Shown here: piece by piece, positions 1-9,021 of the stretch
Layout: every line of letters starts with the position of its first letter
How positions within the stretch are numbered: position 1 is the stretch's first letter
DNA from: Fidelibacterota bacterium
GTDB lineage: Bacteria > Fidelibacterota > UBA8477 > JABMPR01
Length of the DNA stretch: 49,842 bases
Direction of reading: 5' to 3'
Assembly: GCA_021734255.1 (NCBI GenBank)
Contig: JAIPJM010000017.1
Span: 1 to 49,842 of the forward strand
The notes under the pieces: model-generated
Seen by the model: the letters and a program-made list of their open reading frames with translations, nothing else
Told to the model about the DNA's origin: nothing
Databases searched by the model: none
Position numbers and translations under genes: made by a program

Positions 1-120
1 TTCGGATATTATGCCCTGGGTGATGGAATCTCAGCCATTTTTAAAAGAAATCCGGGCCAAATCAACCCGGTTTATAAGAGAAAACATCGATATCGACAGT
101 TGGACCTGATTTTTAACTGA
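1..120 (+). CDS. 3' end of an unidentified gene (partial)
   Basis: The window opens inside what is probably the last part of a plus-strand gene. Two frames are open here. Frame 2 ends with TGA at 107-109 and reads as a mixed charged helix ending FIRENIDIDSWT. Frame 1 ends with TGA at 118-120 and reads as a basic, tyrosine-rich tail ending YRQLDLIFN. Composition makes frame 2 look slightly more protein-like, but I cannot decide between them and recognise neither. The 104 bases after it, up to the symporter start, are AT-rich and hold no gene. Confidence 0.4.
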   Translation, partial: FGYYALGDGISAIFKRNPGQINPVYKRKHRYRQLDLIFN

Positions 121-224
121 TATAACGGGGGAACTCCTGCCGAGGCATCTGTTGCATTAATCAGCATAATTCTTATGTTATAAAATTATATGCTAATCTG
201 TAACTTCTAATACGTCATCATTAT

Positions 225-1649
225 ATGTCTTTTCTCGATTACGCCATTTTCGCAGTATATATGCTCATAATTCTTGGGGTTGGTTATTACTTCTTCAGGA
301 AGAACACCACCACAGAGGATTATTATGTTGGTGGTCGGAAAATTTCATCCGCACATATTGGATTATCCATAGCAGCAACTGATGTTGGGGGTGGATTCTC
401 CATCGGACTGGGTGGGCTGGGTTACGCAATCGGCTTATCAGGAAGTTGGCTGCTGTTCACCGGTTTGGTAGGTGCCTGGTTGTCTGCTGTGTTTATTATT
501 CCCCACTTAAAACATCTCGACCTGCAATACGGATTCATGACCTACCCAGATTTCCTGCGACATCGGTATGGCAAGTCAGTTGCATTGACAGCTGCTGTCA
601 TTTCCGGGATCGGTTATCTTGGCTTTACGAGTGGACAAATTCTGGCTGGTGCAAAATTGATGTCTGGATCTGTACTGCCAGTGGCTCCCATGGGAATGGA
701 TCCATTGACATTTGCCATTTTCATTATCGGCTTCATTATCGTTGGATATACCGTGCTCGGTGGTCTAAAAGCGGTCATCTACACCGACACCGTCCAATGG
801 ATCATTCTTTTTTGTGGACTCATATTTGCGGCCATCCCCTTTGCCCTGAACGCCGCAGGCGGTTTATCTGGATTAAGAGCAGCGCTGCCGGACGCTCACC
901 TTACGTTGAGCAATATATCACCCATTACCTTCATCAACTGGTTTCTCACGATCGTACCCATTTGGCTGGTGGCCATGACACTCTATCAGCGTGTTTTTGC
1001 CAGTCCGTCTGTAAAATCTGCTCAGCGAGCATGGTATATCGCTGGCATTTTTGAATATCCCCTGATGGCCTTCACAGGTGTTTTCCTTGGTGTCCTGGCC
1101 CGTGTGCTTATCCCCAATGTTGAAGCTGAAATGGGGGTACCTATTCTGTTGAGAGAGGTCCTGCCCATCGGCCTAACCGGTATCGTGGTCGCCAGTTATT
1201 TTTCAGCCATTATGTCAACAGCTGATAGTTGCATTATTGCTGCTTCCGGCAACTTTGTCAATGATCTGATAGAAAGGTTGATCAAGCGTCCTCTGGAAAC
1301 AAAACAATCCATTCGATTATCTCAGATCGTCACCCTGATAGTCGGTGTTTTGGCAATCATCCTGGCCAGCTCCCTGACGACCGTCCTTGATGCAATTCTT
1401 TATGCCTATCAATTTATGGTCGCTGGTCTCTTTATTCCCACGCTTGCTGCATACTTCTGGCCACGGGCCACCTCTCTTGCCGCGCTGTCCGCCATGATCG
1501 GGGGAGGAACAACGACGCTCGTACTCATCGGCCTGGGGGCAGCTCTCCCTTTCGGATTGGACCCCACTTTCTTTGGTATGCTGATAAGTCTGGTATTGCT
1601 CATTAGCGTCTCCCTCATTAAGCCCAACCAGCCTGGCGTAAAAATATGA
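225..1649 (+). CDS. Sodium:solute symporter (SSS family)
   Basis: This is a 474-residue inner-membrane transporter with about 13 hydrophobic segments, the usual size and layout of the SSS family, which couples Na+ entry to uptake of amino acids, sugars, betaine or similar solutes. After the first helix comes the family-typical stretch [12 protein letters not shown] (about residues 30-41), followed by a Gly/Ser-rich second helix. The substrate cannot be read from the sequence. Its last four bases overlap the start of the ablB acetyltransferase (ATGA), and ablA follows, so the three genes look like one transcription unit. The context suggests uptake of a compatible solute or of lysine or a related amino acid; that is an inference. 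No strong ribosome-binding site precedes the ATG. Confidence 0.88.
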   Translation: MSFLDYAIFAVYMLIILGVGYYFFRKNTTTEDYYVGGRKISSAHIGLSIAATDVGGGFSIGLGGLGYAIGLSGSWLLFTGLVGAWLSAVFIIPHLKHLDLQYGFMTYPDFLRHRYGKSVALTAAVISGIGYLGFTSGQILAGAKLMSGSVLPVAPMGMDPLTFAIFIIGFIIVGYTVLGGLKAVIYTDTVQWIILFCGLIFAAIPFALNAAGGLSGLRAALPDAHLTLSNISPITFINWFLTIVPIWLVAMTLYQRVFASPSVKSAQRAWYIAGIFEYPLMAFTGVFLGVLARVLIPNVEAEMGVPILLREVLPIGLTGIVVASYFSAIMSTADSCIIAASGNFVNDLIERLIKRPLETKQSIRLSQIVTLIVGVLAIILASSLTTVLDAILYAYQFMVAGLFIPTLAAYFWPRATSLAALSAMIGGGTTTLVLIGLGAALPFGLDPTFFGMLISLVLLISVSLIKPNQPGVKI

Positions 1650-2488
1650 TCGACTCTGTTATTCAGATAGGCCAATCCATCCTACAGCATGGGACCTTCA
1701 ATGATCGCGTATATCTGATGGGGGTCCACCCTGGCGATGAGACTAAGGTCATCAAGAAAGCAGAATCCCTGGCAGATTCAAATGGATATTCCAAGATCTT
1801 CGCCAAGGTGTCATCAAAGAGCATCGATAGTTTTACTGCTAAGGGCTACCAGGTGGAAGCTCAGTGTGGGTCTGGTACTGCCGCCTCTGAAAATCTGGTC
1901 TTCCTGTCAAAATTCCTGGATCAGGACAGGAAGCAGGAGCAAGATCCCGGTCATACGGAAAAAGTGATTAAAACAGCACAGGACGAATATCGAGAGACCC
2001 CTCAGGATCTGCCACTAGACAAGGGAATGAATATTATCGAGGCTGATTTTTCGCATGCAGACCTGCTGGCAGAGCTTTATACACATATATTTAAATCATA
2101 TCCCTTTCCCATCCAGGATCCATTTTTCCTTATGCAGGAGATGACCACCGGCACTCGATATTTCTGTCTTATGCAGGATAATGAGCTCCTGGGGGCTGCT
2201 TCAATTGAGCAGTCTGCCGATAGGAAGACAGCAGAAATGACCGATTTTGCCGTCAAGCCAGTACACCGGGGAAAGCAGATAGCGGAACGACTCTTACGCC
2301 ATATGGAAAAAGTTCTTCAAGATAGCCCCGTGGCCATGTGTTATACCATTGCCCGCGCCAAATCTTACGGAATGAACATCACGTTCGCCCGGTGTGGGTA
2401 TCAGTATGGTGGCACATTAATCAATAACACGAATATTGGAGGTTCAATTGAAAGTATGAACGTCTGGTTTCGACGAATAAAAGATTAG
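1646..2488 (+). CDS. ablB: Beta-lysine N-acetyltransferase AblB
   Basis: A 280-residue GNAT-fold acetyltransferase. The N-terminal half carries the pattern of the AblB family: [18 protein letters not shown] near residues 7-24, then GYSKIFAKV near 46-54. The GNAT core lies in the C-terminal half, with the acetyl-CoA loop [16 protein letters not shown] (about 210-225). AblB acetylates the epsilon-amino group of beta-lysine made by lysine 2,3-aminomutase, giving N-epsilon-acetyl-beta-lysine, an osmolyte known from methanogens and some bacteria. The start overlaps the symporter stop by four bases, and ablA begins nine bases after the stop. The pairing with a true lysine 2,3-aminomutase makes the assignment strong. 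Confidence 0.9.
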   Translation: MIDSVIQIGQSILQHGTFNDRVYLMGVHPGDETKVIKKAESLADSNGYSKIFAKVSSKSIDSFTAKGYQVEAQCGSGTAASENLVFLSKFLDQDRKQEQDPGHTEKVIKTAQDEYRETPQDLPLDKGMNIIEADFSHADLLAELYTHIFKSYPFPIQDPFFLMQEMTTGTRYFCLMQDNELLGAASIEQSADRKTAEMTDFAVKPVHRGKQIAERLLRHMEKVLQDSPVAMCYTIARAKSYGMNITFARCGYQYGGTLINNTNIGGSIESMNVWFRRIKD

Positions 2489-2497
2489 GACAAAACT

Positions 2498-3961
2498 ATG
2501 AAACCTAAACTGCCTTCAAATAAAGAGCTGAAAGAATACCACGACGCAGATACCATTGAGGATCTACCCGATGCTGTAGCATCACAACCGGAAATGCAGG
2601 AAATCTCTGATATTGAGATCCCTGAACCATTAAAAGATCCAGTCACATCAGACGACCTGCTCCATCGACAGTTTGAACCTGAACCATTCTGGGAACAGAT
2701 ACCAGCGTTCAAGGGCGTTTCGCGCGAGGAGTTTCTGGATGTCAAATTTCAAAACAGTAATTCAGCAACAAAGGTGGATCACCTGGATGAGCTGCTTGAG
2801 GATGTGGTTTCCCCTGATTTCCTGGCTGATGTTAGAAAAGGGATGCACATCGCACCAATGAATATGCGCCTATCTCCATATATTTTGAGTTTGATCGACT
2901 GGTCCGATCCCTACAATGACCCGCTGCGGGTACAATTTATTCCTGTAGGATCGACAAAAAAACCAGATCACCCGAAGCTGAGTCTCGATTCATTGAGCGA
3001 ACAGGAAGACTCTCCGACAGGTGGGCTGGTCCACCGCTACTTCGACAAGGCCCTTTTTCTCCCCCTTGATGTCTGTCCAGTTTACTGTCGCTTCTGCACA
3101 CGCAGTTACGCTATCGGGAGTGACACAGACCAAGTTACGAAGCTGAGTTTTAAAGCTATTCCAGACAAATGGAACAAAGCATTCGCCTATATCGCTTCCC
3201 GTCCCGAGATCGAGGATATTGTGATCTCTGGTGGAGATACCTATATGCTCAAACCCCACAGGATAAAGCAAATTGGGGAGACCTTGTTGTCAATACCGCA
3301 TGTTCGACGCTTACGGTTTGCTACCAAAGGACCTGCTGTCATGCCCATGAAGATCTTGAATCAACCGGAATGGACGGATGCGCTTATTGATGTGGTGAAT
3401 CAGGGCCGGGAAATGAGTAAAGAAGTGGTATTGCACACTCACTTTAACCACTGGAAAGAGATCACATCAATTACGTATGATGCCATGGATTATCTTTTTA
3501 AAGCGGGTGTCACCGTTCGAAACCAGAGCGTCCTGATCCGTGGTGTAAATGATAAAATTGAAGATATGATCAATTTGGTTCGTCAGCTCTCGATCATCAA
3601 TGTTCAGCCCTATTATGTGTATCAGCATGATATGGTCCAGGGGACTGAAGAATTGAGGACGACCCTTCAACATTCTTTAGAAGTTGAGCGGCATGTCAGG
3701 GGCACAACGGCAGGATTTAACACACCCACATTTGTGACGGATGCACCTGGAGGTGGCGGCAAACGCGATATTCATAGTTACGACCACTATGATGAAGTTT
3801 CCGGCATATCCGTTTACAGGAGCCCCAGTGTGGATGAGGATAAACTATATTTGTACTTCGATCCAATCTACTTACTGCCTAAGGAGGGACAGGATCTTTG
3901 GCGTGACCCTAAAAACCACGATGACCTGGTAAAGGATGCCCTGAGTCAAATGGGTCGCTAA
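2498..3961 (+). CDS. ablA: Lysine 2,3-aminomutase (radical SAM, PLP) AblA/KamA
   Basis: A 487-residue radical-SAM enzyme that converts L-alpha-lysine to L-beta-lysine. The [4Fe-4S] motif CxxxCxxC is at C193, C197 and C200 (CPVYCRFC). The PLP motif DAPGGGGK is at residues 415-422, with K422 as the Schiff-base lysine. D378 (in HDMVQG) and D415 correspond to the two aspartates that hold the substrate lysine in the Clostridium subterminale enzyme (D293 and D330 there). This separates it from EpmB, the EF-P lysine aminomutase, which lacks the second Asp and the glycine-rich PLP motif. It is somewhat longer than the roughly 416-residue clostridial enzyme, with an extra acidic N-terminus of about 60 residues. 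With ablB just upstream it forms the acetyl-beta-lysine pathway. Confidence 0.94.
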   Translation: MKPKLPSNKELKEYHDADTIEDLPDAVASQPEMQEISDIEIPEPLKDPVTSDDLLHRQFEPEPFWEQIPAFKGVSREEFLDVKFQNSNSATKVDHLDELLEDVVSPDFLADVRKGMHIAPMNMRLSPYILSLIDWSDPYNDPLRVQFIPVGSTKKPDHPKLSLDSLSEQEDSPTGGLVHRYFDKALFLPLDVCPVYCRFCTRSYAIGSDTDQVTKLSFKAIPDKWNKAFAYIASRPEIEDIVISGGDTYMLKPHRIKQIGETLLSIPHVRRLRFATKGPAVMPMKILNQPEWTDALIDVVNQGREMSKEVVLHTHFNHWKEITSITYDAMDYLFKAGVTVRNQSVLIRGVNDKIEDMINLVRQLSIINVQPYYVYQHDMVQGTEELRTTLQHSLEVERHVRGTTAGFNTPTFVTDAPGGGGKRDIHSYDHYDEVSGISVYRSPSVDEDKLYLYFDPIYLLPKEGQDLWRDPKNHDDLVKDALSQMGR

Positions 3962-3986
3962 TCAATGTAGCAAAATTGAGCGACTA

Positions 3987-4004
3987 GCACTCCAACCCGA
4001 GTGC
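3987..4004. repeat. Short hairpin after ablA
   Basis: GCACTC (3987-3992) and GAGTGC (3999-4004) form a 6-bp perfect stem with a 6-base loop, 26 bases after the ablA stop. No T-run follows on either strand, so it is at most a weak 3' end signal. The rest of the 191-base gap up to the lipase is AT-rich, with a TTGACT box at 4079-4084 but no clear -10 partner. Confidence 0.3.
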
Positions 4005-4152
4005 ACTAACAATAGGGCTCACATTCCAACAAGCTCCCCTGCTAGTATTAATCAAATATTTTCCATTGTATTTGTTGCTTGACTTTACTTACTTTTTCCC
4101 TTGATCAATTAAGCAAATATTTTGGGGATTATTTTAAATCGAGGGGGATGGC

Positions 4153-4995
4153 ATGAATGATTCTGTTCATATGCACGAGACAACATTCGAGACCATAGAC
4201 GGATTCAGCCTGTATGAATGCTCCTGGCTCCTGGATGAGCCAAAGGGAATTGTGTTGATCTGCCACGGCATCGCAGAACATTGTGGGCGTTACGATCACG
4301 TAGCCAGGTCACTTTGTGAAGCCGGCTACGGTGTTGTTGCATTCGACTTACGGGGCCACGGGAAGTCTAGCGGTAAACGCAATTATGTCGATAGCTTTTC
4401 AGACTATCTGGATGATCTGGGTGAAGTTCTCGACCGGCTTAAAAAAACGTACCCCGGCATTCCAGTCTTTCTGATGGGACATAGTATGGGTGGTGGTATC
4501 GTGACACTTTTCGCCATGGAGCGACACCCTGATGTGAAGGGTCTCCTCCTCAGCGCTCCTTCAGCAAAAGTGAGTGATGATCTCTCCCCCTTGCTCCAGA
4601 AGATCTCAGGAATATTGAGTGCCCTTGCACCTAAACTTCCGGCCATCAAACTGGATAATTCATTCATTTCAAAAGACCCTAAGGTGAGGGAGGCTTACGA
4701 TAGTGATCCCTTGAACTACCGTAAAGGAATATTAGCTCGAACAGGAGCTGAAGTGTTGAAATCGACAAAACAGATCAGCGAGGGATGTAATGCCATCGAG
4801 GAGCCGATTTTGATCATGCATGGGACAGAGGACAAGCTTGCAGATATGAGCGGTAGTGAAATGCTCTATGAGAAAGTGGCGTCGAAAGACAAAACGTTGA
4901 AACGGTATGAGGGACTATATCATGAGATACTCAATGAGCCCGAGCAAGACATAGTGAAGGCTGACATCATTCAATGGCTGGATGATCATATCTGA
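4153..4995 (+). CDS. Alpha/beta hydrolase, monoacylglycerol lipase-like
   Basis: A 280-residue cytoplasmic alpha/beta hydrolase of the serine aminopeptidase S33/monoglyceride lipase type (Hydrolase_4). HGIAEHCGRYDHVA (about residues 38-51) is the family's oxyanion-hole region, and GHSMGG places the nucleophile at S111. The probable acid is D227 (HGTEDKLAD) and the base H257 (LYHEI). No signal peptide is present. The start at 4153 follows a purine-rich GAGGGGG at 4141-4147. The stop overlaps the glycerol kinase start by one base (TGATG), so the lipase and kinase are co-translated. This supports release of glycerol from mono- or lysoglycerides followed by phosphorylation. The exact substrate is inferred. 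Confidence 0.85.
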   Translation: MNDSVHMHETTFETIDGFSLYECSWLLDEPKGIVLICHGIAEHCGRYDHVARSLCEAGYGVVAFDLRGHGKSSGKRNYVDSFSDYLDDLGEVLDRLKKTYPGIPVFLMGHSMGGGIVTLFAMERHPDVKGLLLSAPSAKVSDDLSPLLQKISGILSALAPKLPAIKLDNSFISKDPKVREAYDSDPLNYRKGILARTGAEVLKSTKQISEGCNAIEEPILIMHGTEDKLADMSGSEMLYEKVASKDKTLKRYEGLYHEILNEPEQDIVKADIIQWLDDHI

Positions 4996-6443
4996 TGGCA
5001 ATTCTCACCATTGATCAAGGGACGACGGGTACAACTGTACTCCTGATTGATAACGATGGGGAGATCCTTGCCAAAGCATACCAGGAGTTCGAACAGATCT
5101 ATCCCCAAGCAGGCTGGGTTGAGCATGATCCGCTCGAGATCTGGCACACGGTTGAAACGTGTGTCGATGAGATCATGGAAGAACATGATGAGACCATAGC
5201 TGCAGTAGGGATAACCAACCAGCGCGAAACAACCCTGATCTGGGATGCCATTACTGGCAAACCGGTTTACAACGCCATTGTCTGGCAGTGTCGGAGAACC
5301 AGTGAGATATGCAAGACGCTTGAGCCACTTCGCGAGACCATCAAAGAAAAGACAGGATTACCTCTGGATGCTTACTTCAGTGGAACCAAAGCGCAGTGGA
5401 TACTTGAGCAGGCGGAGATACCTCCTGACGCCGATCTAAAATTTGGGACGATCGATACCTGGTTGGTGTGGAAACTCACTGGGGGGAAGGTTCATGCAAC
5501 GGATTACACCAACGCCTCCCGTACCATGATCTACAATATCCATGCTAAATATTGGGACAGAGAATTGTGCCAACTGATGAAGATTCCAGAAGCGCTGCTT
5601 CCAGAGGTGAAGCGTTCTGCTGATGATTATGGGATCGTCTCCAGCCTTGAACAACTGAGAAATGTTCCCATCTACAGTGTCATTGGGGATCAGCAGGCAT
5701 CACTCTATGGCCAGCAGTGCTTTTTACCCGGTGAGATCAAGAACACCTATGGCACTGGCTGCTTCATTGTGATGAATACTGGTGCGGAAGCGGTCCATTC
5801 ACAGAAAGGGCTGATCACAACCCTGGCTGTCGCTCCTGATGGCTCACCCTGTTACGCCCTGGAAGGTGCGATCTTTATTGCCGGTGCGGCTATCCAGTGG
5901 CTGAGAGACGAGTTGGGTCTGATTAAAAGTGCAGCCGAAAGCGAAGCTGCAGCTAGCTCGGAAACAGATAATGGAGGCGTCTACTTCGTACCGGCATTCG
6001 TTGGATTAGGTGCCCCACATTGGGATATGGAAGCCCGCGGAATTATTACAGGTCTCACCCGGGGGTCCAACAGGAATCATTTGATCCGAGCCGGTCTGGA
6101 ATCTATGGCATATCAAACGTATGATGTGATCCAGTCCATGATCGATGAAACAGGGCTGGAGATCACCACGCTTGCTGTGGATGGCGGTGCGACAGAGAAT
6201 GATTTTCTCATGCAATTCCAGGCGGACATTCTGGATCTGCCTATCGATCGTGCGAGAAGAATTGAAACAACAGCTTTGGGAGCAGCCTATCTGGCTGGTT
6301 TGAGAATAGGTATCTGGAAAAGTGAGGATCTAAAGGCTTTTGCCAGGGAGAAGCAACGCTTTAAGCCCGGAATGCCTGCTGCTCAGAGAAAGCAGAATTT
6401 ATCTGGCTGGGAATCTGCGATCCGAAAGGTACTCCAGGCATGA
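4995..6443 (+). CDS. glpK: Glycerol kinase
   Basis: A 482-residue FGGY-family kinase that makes sn-glycerol 3-phosphate from glycerol and ATP. The N-terminus has the phosphate-binding loop DQGTTGTT (7-14) and the typical PQAGWVEHDP segment (about 37-46). TNQRETT, GDQQASLYGQ and the C-terminal GLTRGSNRNHLIRAGLES are all typical of GlpK rather than xylulokinases. It is slightly shorter than the roughly 500-residue E. coli enzyme. It overlaps the lipase upstream by one base and the membrane protein downstream by four (ATGA). No glycerol facilitator or glycerol 3-phosphate dehydrogenase lies nearby, so the glycerol may come from the lipase. Confidence 0.95.
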   Translation: MAILTIDQGTTGTTVLLIDNDGEILAKAYQEFEQIYPQAGWVEHDPLEIWHTVETCVDEIMEEHDETIAAVGITNQRETTLIWDAITGKPVYNAIVWQCRRTSEICKTLEPLRETIKEKTGLPLDAYFSGTKAQWILEQAEIPPDADLKFGTIDTWLVWKLTGGKVHATDYTNASRTMIYNIHAKYWDRELCQLMKIPEALLPEVKRSADDYGIVSSLEQLRNVPIYSVIGDQQASLYGQQCFLPGEIKNTYGTGCFIVMNTGAEAVHSQKGLITTLAVAPDGSPCYALEGAIFIAGAAIQWLRDELGLIKSAAESEAAASSETDNGGVYFVPAFVGLGAPHWDMEARGIITGLTRGSNRNHLIRAGLESMAYQTYDVIQSMIDETGLEITTLAVDGGATENDFLMQFQADILDLPIDRARRIETTALGAAYLAGLRIGIWKSEDLKAFAREKQRFKPGMPAAQRKQNLSGWESAIRKVLQA

Positions 6444-7183
6444 CTTCTACTGGTTCATTTGCTTTTTTATATGCGGGCGAACCCTTTGTTTTCTTTTCAC
6501 CCCCCCATTGGACTGCCCTTGGTGTATTGATCTCCGCCTACCTGCTCCTCTGGTATTTCAGAGACTGGTTCAAGGATCCTGTTCGCGATAAATGGGCTCG
6601 TTGGACGATCGGGAGCGTACTCTTACTTCAGGAATTCAGTCTAAGCGTCTGGCGTATGTATTATGGAGAATGGACCCTTGGAAACGGTCTGCCCTTGCAT
6701 CTTTGTGGAATGGGTATTGTCCTGGGGGCAGTCTGGATGTTTAAACGGAATTATCTTTTATATGAGTTGGTCTATTTCTGGGGCTTAGGTGGCGCGATCC
6801 AGGCTTTGCTTACTCCAAATATTGGCGTCTATGGTTATCCGCATTATCGCTACTTCCAGTTCTTCGTGTCACATGGGGTATTGATATTTGCCAGTCTTTA
6901 CATGACTTTTGTTTCCGGAATGCGTCCTACTCATAAGTCGATCTGGAAAGTCTTTGGGCTGACCAACGTCTATTTGGTGATCATTGCAGGCTTTAATTGG
7001 TTGACGAATGGGAATTATCTCTTCATTTGCTACAAGCCACCAACAGGATCCATCATGGATGCCATGGGTCCCTGGCCCTGGTACATCCTGGCGCTGGAAG
7101 TCGTGGCAGTTATCTCTTTCTATATTTATTACCTGCCATTCGCCTTCAGGGATCTTGTGGTCTGGGTGAAGAACAGGCAGTGA
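6440..7183 (+). CDS. TIGR02206 (YwaF-like) integral membrane protein
   Basis: A 247-residue membrane protein with six or seven hydrophobic segments. It has the features of the TIGR02206/YwaF family: an N-terminal FSPPHWTALG segment, LPLHLCGMG (about residues 90-98), then FWGLGGAIQALLTPN, HYRYFQFFVSHG and YLFICYKPPTGSIMDAMGPWPWYI. The function of the family is unknown. It overlaps glpK by four bases, so it is translated with the lipase and kinase. A link to lipid or glycerol handling in the membrane is plausible but unproven. Confidence 0.82.
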   Translation: MTSTGSFAFLYAGEPFVFFSPPHWTALGVLISAYLLLWYFRDWFKDPVRDKWARWTIGSVLLLQEFSLSVWRMYYGEWTLGNGLPLHLCGMGIVLGAVWMFKRNYLLYELVYFWGLGGAIQALLTPNIGVYGYPHYRYFQFFVSHGVLIFASLYMTFVSGMRPTHKSIWKVFGLTNVYLVIIAGFNWLTNGNYLFICYKPPTGSIMDAMGPWPWYILALEVVAVISFYIYYLPFAFRDLVVWVKNRQ

Positions 7184-7231
7184 TCTTTGTGACTAAGGAA
7201 GCTGAAGCGTCTTCGCGAGTCCCGATGCAAT

Positions 7232-7364
7232 TGTCATCCTGACCCTGAGTTTGACGAAGGGGAAGGATCTTGATCCTTTGTTCCGAATTGCTCGCGCCGG
7301 GTCAAGATTCTTCACTTCATGACCCTTCGTCAGGCTCAGGGTGACATTTCGTTCAGAATGACAG
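7232..7364. repeat. Hairpin repeat family 1, copy A
   Basis: A long imperfect inverted repeat. The left arm runs from TGTCATCCTGACCCTGAG through GACGAAGGGGAAGGATCTTG. The right arm, in reverse, runs through GTCAAGATTCTTC, then CCCTTCGTCAGGCTCAGGGTGACA. Copies or pieces of the same sequence occur at 7693-7876, 20998-21051, 40426-40536 and 44360-44416. It lies directly after the stop side of the GIY-YIG gene, which a second copy closes on the other side. Confidence 0.8.
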
Positions 7365-7375
7365 ACAAAGAAGTT

Positions 7376-7663
7376 TTAATCGAGTAGTTCGAAACTTAGA
7401 TCATTCCAATTGGGATTATTTTCCTCTATCAGTTCAATTTTCTTTGATCTCAGCCATCCTTTCAGTTGTTTTTCCCTAAAGATGGCATCATAAACATCAT
7501 TGAATTCTTCAAAATGAAGAAGCTGGTCTATGCTATACTTCTTGGTAAAGCCTTTAACCCTTCTTTCCTTATGCTCCTGCATTCTTCTCGCAATATCGTT
7601 GGTTATTCCAATATATAGGGTGCGTGAGCGGTTGGTCATTATGTAAACGTAATATGATCGCAT
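7376..7663 (-). CDS. GIY-YIG domain protein (UvrC/URI-type)
   Basis: A 95-residue single-domain GIY-YIG protein of the small YhbQ/URI type. YYVYIMTN (4-11) and LYIGITND (16-23) are the two GIY/YIG strands. R26 and R27 in ARRMQEH give the conserved arginine and histidine region. KGFTKKY and FREKQLKGWLRSKKIELIE are typical of this subfamily, which is often annotated as an endonuclease although its biological role is mostly unknown. It stands alone, and both flanks carry copies of the same hairpin repeat (7232-7364 and 7693-7876). This suggests the gene and repeat travel together or that the protein acts on such hairpins; that link is inference. Confidence 0.88.
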   Translation of the reverse strand: MRSYYVYIMTNRSRTLYIGITNDIARRMQEHKERRVKGFTKKYSIDQLLHFEEFNDVYDAIFREKQLKGWLRSKKIELIEENNPNWNDLSFELLD

Positions 7664-7692
7664 AGGCTTTCTTTCCCTTTAGACCCCCTTAA

Positions 7693-7876
7693 TTGTCATC
7701 CTGACCCTGAGCTGTCACACTGTCTGCCAGGCCGTAGCTTGAACACCGCCACGGCGGGGGATGAGCGTAGGCTGGAGTGGAGTCCGTCGAAGTGCGTAGG
7801 GGAAGGATCTTGATCTATTGCTCCGAAATTGGGGTCAAGATTCTTCATTCCGTTTCACTTCTCTCAGAAGGACAAT
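7693..7876. repeat. Hairpin repeat family 1, copy B
   Basis: The second copy of the repeat begins TTGTCATCCTGACCCTGAG, like copy A. An unrelated stretch of about 75 bases interrupts it (7718-7792, with GCCACGGCGGGGGATGAGCG) before it resumes at GTCCGTCGAAG. It then has GGGGAAGGATCTTGATC, GGTCAAGATTCTTCA and CTCAGAAGGACAAT. It lies upstream of the GIY-YIG start and downstream of the next minus-strand gene, and fills this gap. Confidence 0.75.
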
Positions 7877-7882
7877 TATCTA

Positions 7883-8887
7883 CTACGCCTCATATTTTGA
7901 TCTAAAGCACTGGATCCCTTTTGACTGTCGACGTTCTTCCTCTGTCAATTTGTGAAAGATCTCGGCAAAATTCATTGGTTCAGCTATACGCATCGTGGCC
8001 CCTGCAATATGCCACAGGGGAAACGCTGACGGTGTGAGCAGCGCTTCTTTCCAATCGGCCCGATCAACAAGCGGTAAGAGCATGGTTGTCATCCGGCGCC
8101 CATTCTTCAATTCATACTTAAGATATACCTGCTCAGCATACATTTTACCTCTCCCTAAGAAAGTACCGTTAAGTTTCGGGTGACAGACACTCTCAAAGTG
8201 AACACCTCCCCGGAATACCGCCTTATAGTTGGTCTCCCCATAGGGCAGGAGTACCTCATAGGTTCGACCTCTTACGTCCGGGACCTGGGTTTCATCAACG
8301 GCCAGGAATTGTAGCCCATCGCCAACAAAGTTTATTTTGCCTAAATCCTTATGGAGCAGGGAACAAATTGTTGGCAGCACCTTTTTTCCGAGAAATGCTA
8401 CACTTATCATTTCTTTGCCATGTCCATTCTCTCTTCGCTTGATGAGAAAATTTTCCCAATCGTAGTGAATTGAGTATGGATTGACGGGTAGGATCTGTTC
8501 CTTGATTCTCTCCCTGATTGTCGTCAGTGGGGCACCTCGCTGAACATAAAATGTAGTCGTGTGAATTTCAGGCGGATAGAGGATGATCCAGAGCTCAACT
8601 TCTGAGGGCAATATCCCACAAATATCGAGAAGTGTATCTATGCGAAGGTGCATGGCTGCATCCCCAGGTGAACGACGGTATATGCAGCGACTCCCTATCG
8701 TCCCCCTGGGTTTGATATAAAGGAAGAGCTCTGTCTTATCCTTTAAATAGCTTATGAATAATCGGGCCTTTGTTTTCTCTGATTTAATCATATGTACACC
8801 ACTCCCATACTTTCTCAAGTATGCCTCTGTTTCATTCTGACTGATGGTTTGGTTGTCTAAAATTAAAAGCATAACCAAAGGATACAA
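7883..8887 (-). CDS. Unknown protein, possibly PilM/GspL-like
   Basis: I do not firmly recognise this 334-residue protein. Its middle part has features recalling the actin-like fold of type IV pilus PilM or type II secretion GspL: a strand LWIILYPPEIHTTTFYV (about 100-116), a helix leading to ILPVNPYSIHYDWENF, then ISVAFLGKKVLPTICSLLHK and INFVGDGLQFLAVD, which matches the usual second-subdomain arrangement. No clear ATP-binding motif or membrane segment is seen. The given start is a TTG placed directly after an in-frame stop. An ATG five codons in (8872) is an alternative, and neither has a good ribosome-binding site. No pilus or secretion genes lie nearby. Confidence 0.6.
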   Translation of the reverse strand: MYPLVMLLILDNQTISQNETEAYLRKYGSGVHMIKSEKTKARLFISYLKDKTELFLYIKPRGTIGSRCIYRRSPGDAAMHLRIDTLLDICGILPSEVELWIILYPPEIHTTTFYVQRGAPLTTIRERIKEQILPVNPYSIHYDWENFLIKRRENGHGKEMISVAFLGKKVLPTICSLLHKDLGKINFVGDGLQFLAVDETQVPDVRGRTYEVLLPYGETNYKAVFRGGVHFESVCHPKLNGTFLGRGKMYAEQVYLKYELKNGRRMTTMLLPLVDRADWKEALLTPSAFPLWHIAGATMRIAEPMNFAEIFHKLTEEERRQSKGIQCFRSKYEA

Positions 8888-9021
8888 TTAATATTTTACT
8901 AATTTCTTTATATTATATTAATTATGTCGTTCTCTTTTGACGGCGACCTGACCGGGAGCATCTGTGGCAATGTGATTAATTATCGTTGTACAGTATAGCC
9001 GCCCCGAATAGTTTTATCATC

